Assembly: GCA_964463245.1 (NCBI GenBank)
Contig: CAYXBU010000015.1
Coordinates: 1 to 35,861, forward strand
Reading direction: 5' to 3'
DNA: 35,861 nucleotides
DNA from: CAMEON01 sp964463245
GTDB taxonomy: Bacteria > Bacillota > Clostridia > Oscillospirales > CAG-272
Shown: piece by piece, positions 32,927-35,861 of the stretch
Layout of the letters: every line of letters begins with the position of its first letter
Numbering within the stretch: position 1 is the first letter of the stretch
Notes under the pieces: generated by a model
Told to the model about the DNA's origin: nothing
Seen by the model: only the letters and a program-made list of their open reading frames with translations
Databases searched by the model: none
Position numbers and translations under genes: made by a program

Positions 32927-33592
32927 ATGCCTGTTATTACACAAGGTTCGACCACGGATACCGATGGTCGGGAGAAAGAATATTTCATTGAAGAAGTCAT
33001 TCCCGAGAAGAAGTGGGTATACGCCTTCTTCAAGCGCGGGTTTGACATCATCATGTCACTGCTGGTCGGGATCGTGTTGCTCATCCCCATGCTCATAGTC
33101 TCCTTGATCATCGTGCTGGATTCCAAGGGGTCTGCCATATACAAGCAGGAGCGTTTGGGCAAGAACGGCAAGCCCTTCATGATGTACAAGTTCCGCTCCA
33201 TGCGCACGGATGCCGAGGTCAAGGGGCCTCAGTGGGCGGACAAGCATGACGACAGGTGCACCCGCGTCGGGCGGGTGATCCGCAAGATACACGTTGACGA
33301 GTTTCCCCAGCTGCTCAACATATTCCTGGGGCAGATGAGCTTCGTGGGGCCGCGCCCCGAGCGCGCTTATTTCTACGATCAGTTCGAGACTTACATACAT
33401 GGCTTTCGCAACCGCCTGGCGGTGCGCCCCGGGCTGACCGGTTGGGCACAGGTCAACGGCGGCTACGATGCGACCCCGGAGCAAAAGATCATGCTGGATA
33501 TGGAGTATATTCAAAAGCGATCCCCACTCATGGATGCAAAATGCATTTTCAAGACCGTGAAGCTGATCTTCACCCATGAGGGGTCCAGATGA
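32927..33592 (+). CDS. Polyprenyl-phosphate sugar-1-phosphate transferase (bacterial sugar transferase, PF02397-like)
   Basis: A 221-residue initiating glycosyltransferase that loads a sugar phosphate onto undecaprenyl phosphate for capsule, exopolysaccharide or glycoprotein synthesis. A charged N-terminus is followed by one membrane helix or re-entrant hairpin (about 38-63, FDIIMSLLVGIVLLIPML). The catalytic domain shows KQERLGKNGKPFMMYKFRSM, the active-site HVDEFPQLLNIFLGQMSFVG and GPRPERAYF, then RPGLTGWAQVNG. This is the short, catalytic-only form. The start at 32927 is tentative: GGGAG lies 13 nt upstream, which is far. It stands alone between a perfect promoter and a terminator, with no other capsule genes in the window. 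Confidence 0.92.
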   Translation: MPVITQGSTTDTDGREKEYFIEEVIPEKKWVYAFFKRGFDIIMSLLVGIVLLIPMLIVSLIIVLDSKGSAIYKQERLGKNGKPFMMYKFRSMRTDAEVKGPQWADKHDDRCTRVGRVIRKIHVDEFPQLLNIFLGQMSFVGPRPERAYFYDQFETYIHGFRNRLAVRPGLTGWAQVNGGYDATPEQKIMLDMEYIQKRSPLMDAKCIFKTVKLIFTHEGSR

Positions 33593-33596
33593 AACC

Positions 33597-33641
33597 AAAT
33601 ACCGATGCACCGTAGGCACCCCCGCCGTTGCATCGGTATTT
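33597..33641 (+). terminator. Terminator of the sugar transferase gene
   Basis: AAATACCGATGCA (33597-33609) and TGCATCGGTATTT (33629-33641) are perfect 13-bp inverted repeats around a 19-nt loop, 4 nt after the stop codon. The right arm ends in ATTT and is followed by CTGTAT rather than a T-run. Confidence 0.75.
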
Positions 33642-33643
33642 CT

Positions 33644-33919
33644 GTATATGCGCGTTTTAGGATCCATCATTTTGCGGTGCCGCTTTTGGCGGCGTTGCAG
33701 CCGCACGAGCCTCTTCTGCGCGACAGGGTCGGTCTCGGCTCGCACCCTCAGGCGGCGAAACGCGATCTGCTCCTTCCGATCCCGCGAGGACAGCACCACC
33801 CACAACAGCAGCCCCGCTACCGCCAGCGCAAGCAGGAACAGCACGGTAAAGCCAACAGAGCGGATCAGCGGGTCCTGCTCTCGAATGGGGATGCCTTCAA
33901 AATGACGCAAGACAGGCAC
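33644..33919 (-). CDS. Possible small single-span membrane protein, 3' end unclear
   Basis: A frame opening with GTG at 33917-33919, one nucleotide after the stop of the CBM9-like gene. It encodes a short charged N-terminus, a convincing membrane helix (VGFTVLFLLALAVAGLLLWV, about 22-41) and a basic helical tail (KRLVRLQRRQKRHRKMMDPK). This composition looks like a real protein. But the frame has no stop before 33056, running antisense through the terminator and most of the sugar transferase gene. Stops in the two other frames sit right after the tail, so a one-base indel or sequencing error near 33650 would give a normal protein of about 85-90 residues. No strong ribosome binding site (GGAG is 16 nt away). 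Confidence 0.4.
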
Positions 33920-33920
33920 C

Positions 33921-34577
33921 TCAGAGCATGACCAGCTCCCCGAAATACTCCGGCCTGTGGAAGTCCGGCTTCTCGGTCAGGACGGGGCTCCACATCCCGT
34001 AGTGGGGCTGCGGCGTATCGTCCCCGCACTTGTAGAAGTTGCCGTGGAAGCGGTAGCCCGACTTGAAGGTCTCGACCGAGATACCGTAAAGGCGTTCCAG
34101 AAGTCGGGACGGGATCAGAGCCGTCACGCTCCAGTCCTGCGGGCAGACGGTAGCCTTCACCTGCGGAATATCCCCGCCGGTCACGGTACGCACGGGAATG
34201 CGAAGCTCCCGCCCCGTCCCGATGGCGGACAGGAGTGCGCCGTTGGCGTTCATCTCCATGTTCATGTACCGGGTATCACGGCGATCCCCCTCGACGGGGC
34301 AACCGTCCGCCCATGCGGCGAAGAACTCCAGACAGGAATCGGTATACACCGGGTCGTTGTACTGCCGATACACGGCGCGCGGCTCCTGCTCCTTGCAGGT
34401 CATGTGCAGAAGGAAGCCATAGTCGGGCAGGTAGGTCAGCTGTGCCTCCGCGTGGGGGCGGTAGCCGTTATCCATCCAACGGTAGGCACTGATCTGGGCG
34501 GTCGGAATGAAATCCCATCGAACCTCCGCCGGCTTGATGTCGGGGCGCTGGGAGCAGATGTAATAGGTATGATCCAT
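33921..34577 (-). CDS. Carbohydrate-binding family 9-like protein
   Basis: A 218-residue beta-sandwich protein resembling the CBM9-like domain found as stand-alone proteins in Firmicutes and Bacteroidota. Features include an early 'W' strand (EVRWDFIPTAQISAYRW), DSCLEFFAAW, YMNMEMNANGALLSAIGTGR, and the C-terminal PDFHRPEYFGELVM. There is no signal peptide, so it is probably cytoplasmic, which is odd for a sugar-binding module. Its ATG overlaps the asd stop (TGATG), indicating translational coupling. AAAGGA lies about 11 nt upstream. Its role next to asd is not evident. No catalytic residues are recognised. Confidence 0.88.
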   Translation of the reverse strand: MDHTYYICSQRPDIKPAEVRWDFIPTAQISAYRWMDNGYRPHAEAQLTYLPDYGFLLHMTCKEQEPRAVYRQYNDPVYTDSCLEFFAAWADGCPVEGDRRDTRYMNMEMNANGALLSAIGTGRELRIPVRTVTGGDIPQVKATVCPQDWSVTALIPSRLLERLYGISVETFKSGYRFHGNFYKCGDDTPQPHYGMWSPVLTEKPDFHRPEYFGELVML

Positions 34578-35659
34578 CAATCAAAATATCCTTTCCGATA
34601 AAGCAACTCGGCGATCAGCACGGCTCCGCCTGCCGCGCCGCGCAAGGTATTGTGGGACAGACCCACGAACTTATAGTCAAAGTAGCTGTCCTCACGCAGT
34701 CGCCCGACCGATACCCCCATACCGCCGTACAGGTCACGGTCAAGAGCCGCCTGCGGTCGATTGTCCTCCTCAAAGTAGGTCACAAATTGAGTCGGGGCGT
34801 GTGGCAGACCCAGTGCCTGCGGCTCGCCCGAGAAGTCATGCCAAGCCTGCAAGATCTCCTCGCGGGAGGGCTTGTTCTCAAACTTGACGAACACCGCCGC
34901 AGTATGTCCGTCGGTCACGGGGACACGGATGCACTGAGTGGTGATCAGCGGGGCGGCCGCCTTGACGATCTCGCCGTTCTCGACCCGTCCCCAGACCCGC
35001 AGGGGCTCCTGCTCGGACTTTTCCTCCTCGCCGCCGATGTAGGGGATGACATTGTCGGTCATCTCCGGCCACTCGCGGAAGGTCTTCCCCGCCCCCGAGA
35101 TGGCCTGATAGGTGGTAGCCACCACCAGCGTGGGCTTGAACTTCAGAAGGGGGGTCAGCGCGGGCACATAGGACTGGATGGAGCAGTTGGGTTTGACGGC
35201 GATGAAGCCACGCTTGGTGCCCAGCCGTGCCCGCTGATGCTCGATGACAGCCAGGTGCTCCGGGTTGATCTCCGGGATGACCATCGGGACATCCGGTGTC
35301 CAGCGGTGGGCGCTGTTGTTGGACACCACCGGGATCTCGGCGCGGGCATACCGCTCCTCCAGGGCGCGGATCTCGTCCTTCTTCATATCCACCGCGCAGA
35401 AGACGAAGGAACACAGCCCTGCCATGGTCTCCACCTCATTGGCATCGATCAGGCGCATATCGCGGTACTGCTCCGGCAGGGGGGTCTTCATCTTCCAGCG
35501 ACCCTCCACCGCCTCCGCGTAGGTCTTCCCCGCCGAGCGGGGGGAGGCCGCCAGTGCCGCCACCTCAAAGTAGGGGTGATCTGCCAGCAGGGTCAGGAAC
35601 CGCTGTCCCACCATGCCGGTCGCGCCGACCACACCGACCTTCATTTTTCCATTATTCAT
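34577..35659 (-). CDS. asd: Aspartate-semialdehyde dehydrogenase
   Basis: A 360-residue Asd of the archaeal/fungal-like type, reducing aspartyl phosphate to aspartate semialdehyde for lysine, diaminopimelate, threonine and methionine synthesis. The NADP-binding KVGVVGATGMVGQRF lies at the N-terminus. The catalytic Cys159 is in AVKPNCSIQSYVPALTP, and the HTAAVFV histidine segment follows. The start is uncertain: Met codons occur at 35722, 35671, 35659 and 35644, none with a strong ribosome binding site. I chose 35659 (MNNGKMKVGVVG), which has GGAA 6 nt upstream; the 35722 start would add 21 residues that the family lacks. The promoter at 35737-35765 gives a leader of about 70 nt. The CBM9-like gene is coupled downstream. 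Confidence 0.94.
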   Translation of the reverse strand: MNNGKMKVGVVGATGMVGQRFLTLLADHPYFEVAALAASPRSAGKTYAEAVEGRWKMKTPLPEQYRDMRLIDANEVETMAGLCSFVFCAVDMKKDEIRALEERYARAEIPVVSNNSAHRWTPDVPMVIPEINPEHLAVIEHQRARLGTKRGFIAVKPNCSIQSYVPALTPLLKFKPTLVVATTYQAISGAGKTFREWPEMTDNVIPYIGGEEEKSEQEPLRVWGRVENGEIVKAAAPLITTQCIRVPVTDGHTAAVFVKFENKPSREEILQAWHDFSGEPQALGLPHAPTQFVTYFEEDNRPQAALDRDLYGGMGVSVGRLREDSYFDYKFVGLSHNTLRGAAGGAVLIAELLYRKGYFD

Positions 35660-35736
35660 GAATGGTTCCATGCTCTCTATGACCGTAACCTTCGCGCAAG
35701 CGAAAGTCCCTTTCTTTAACATATTTCCATGATTTC

Positions 35737-35765
35737 ATTATAGCACACTCGACTGTATTTTGCAA
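35737..35765 (-). promoter_or_regulatory. Promoter for asd
   Basis: On the minus strand, TTGCAA (35760-35765), 17 nt, TATAAT (35737-35742). Transcription start expected near 35730. The leader holds a 7-bp hairpin (CTTTCGC/GCGAAGG with one G-T pair). Confidence 0.88.
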
Positions 35766-35840
35766 GTAGAATGGCAAATTTTTTCGGGATCAGCAACAAA
35801 AAAATTCCCAAAAGCCATCCCCCTTTCTTGCCCAAATGCC

Positions 35841-35846
35841 TTGACA
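35841..35846 (+). promoter_or_regulatory. Possible -35 box of a divergent promoter cut by the window end
   Basis: TTGACA on the plus strand, 15 nt before the end of the window. The matching -10 would lie outside, so this is only suggestive. Confidence 0.3.
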
Positions 35847-35861
35847 AATGTGCGTCACTGT

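Noticed and set aside
33576..33905. A plus-strand frame after the sugar transferase stop
   Set aside because: Starts inside the preceding gene, runs through the terminator, and has an Arg/Ser/Cys-rich composition typical of non-coding GC-rich DNA.
35645..35736. A lysine riboswitch or T-box before asd
   Set aside because: The leader is only about 70-90 nt, too short for the lysine riboswitch, and has no T-box sequence.

Overview
The window looks like chromosomal DNA from a GC-rich member of the Bacillota, class Clostridia, most probably a gut anaerobe of the Oscillospirales type. This is an inference. It rests on the pairing of a B12-binding/radical SAM protein with a DUF2344 protein, a YmdB-type phosphodiesterase, a ComEC-like protein, a Cthe_2159-like carbohydrate-binding lipoprotein, direct diaminopimelate synthesis by Ddh, AGGAGG-type ribosome binding sites, and clean TTGACA-17-TATAAT promoters in a background of about 60-65% GC. 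I see no phage, transposase, integrase or CRISPR array. Most of the window is core metabolism and RNA/DNA housekeeping with a few odd proteins between.

Layout. 1-5844 (minus strand): glycogen phosphorylase, then a GH13 amylase, then a markedly AT-richer gene of unknown function, then the first codons of what is probably recG. 6127-10556 (plus): a compact three-gene unit of a large GH28-like beta-helix protein without signal peptide, an N-acetylmuramoyl-L-alanine amidase also without signal peptide, and YmdB. 10557-11136: a hairpin-rich intergenic region ending in a consensus promoter for tRNA-Glu(CTC). 11338-12858 (plus): a lipoprotein with an NlpC/P60-like C-terminus. 12985-16677 (minus): a THUMP-domain RNA methyltransferase and a ComEC-like protein whose metallo-beta-lactamase domain has lost its metal ligands. 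16813-18849 (plus): a Cthe_2159-like beta-helix lipoprotein. 18933-29116 (minus): a long co-directional cluster of pgk, an esterase, tpiA, rbfA, rlmB, a large membrane protein that I read as a dead P-type ATPase, and the radical SAM/DUF2344 pair. 29536-31527 (plus): ligA behind a structured leader. 31660-32631 (minus): ddh. 32927-33592 (plus): a polyprenyl-phosphate sugar-1-phosphate transferase. 33644-35659 (minus): asd, a CBM9-like protein and a possible small membrane protein.

How the genes fit together. GlgP and the GH13 enzyme would degrade internal glycogen or maltodextrin to glucose-1-phosphate and maltose. TpiA and Pgk carry the carbon through lower glycolysis. Asd and Ddh supply meso-diaminopimelate for peptidoglycan and lysine. 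RlmB, the THUMP methyltransferase and RbfA serve the ribosome. The two lipoproteins and the sugar transferase belong to the cell surface.

The items most worth a second look are the pseudo-P-type ATPase (21579-24305), the signal-less beta-helix/amidase/YmdB unit (6127-10556), the AT-rich orphan (85-1311), the degenerate ComEC, the ligA leader and a dispersed hairpin family. Start sites were chosen from visible Shine-Dalgarno sequences and family lengths. No database search was possible.
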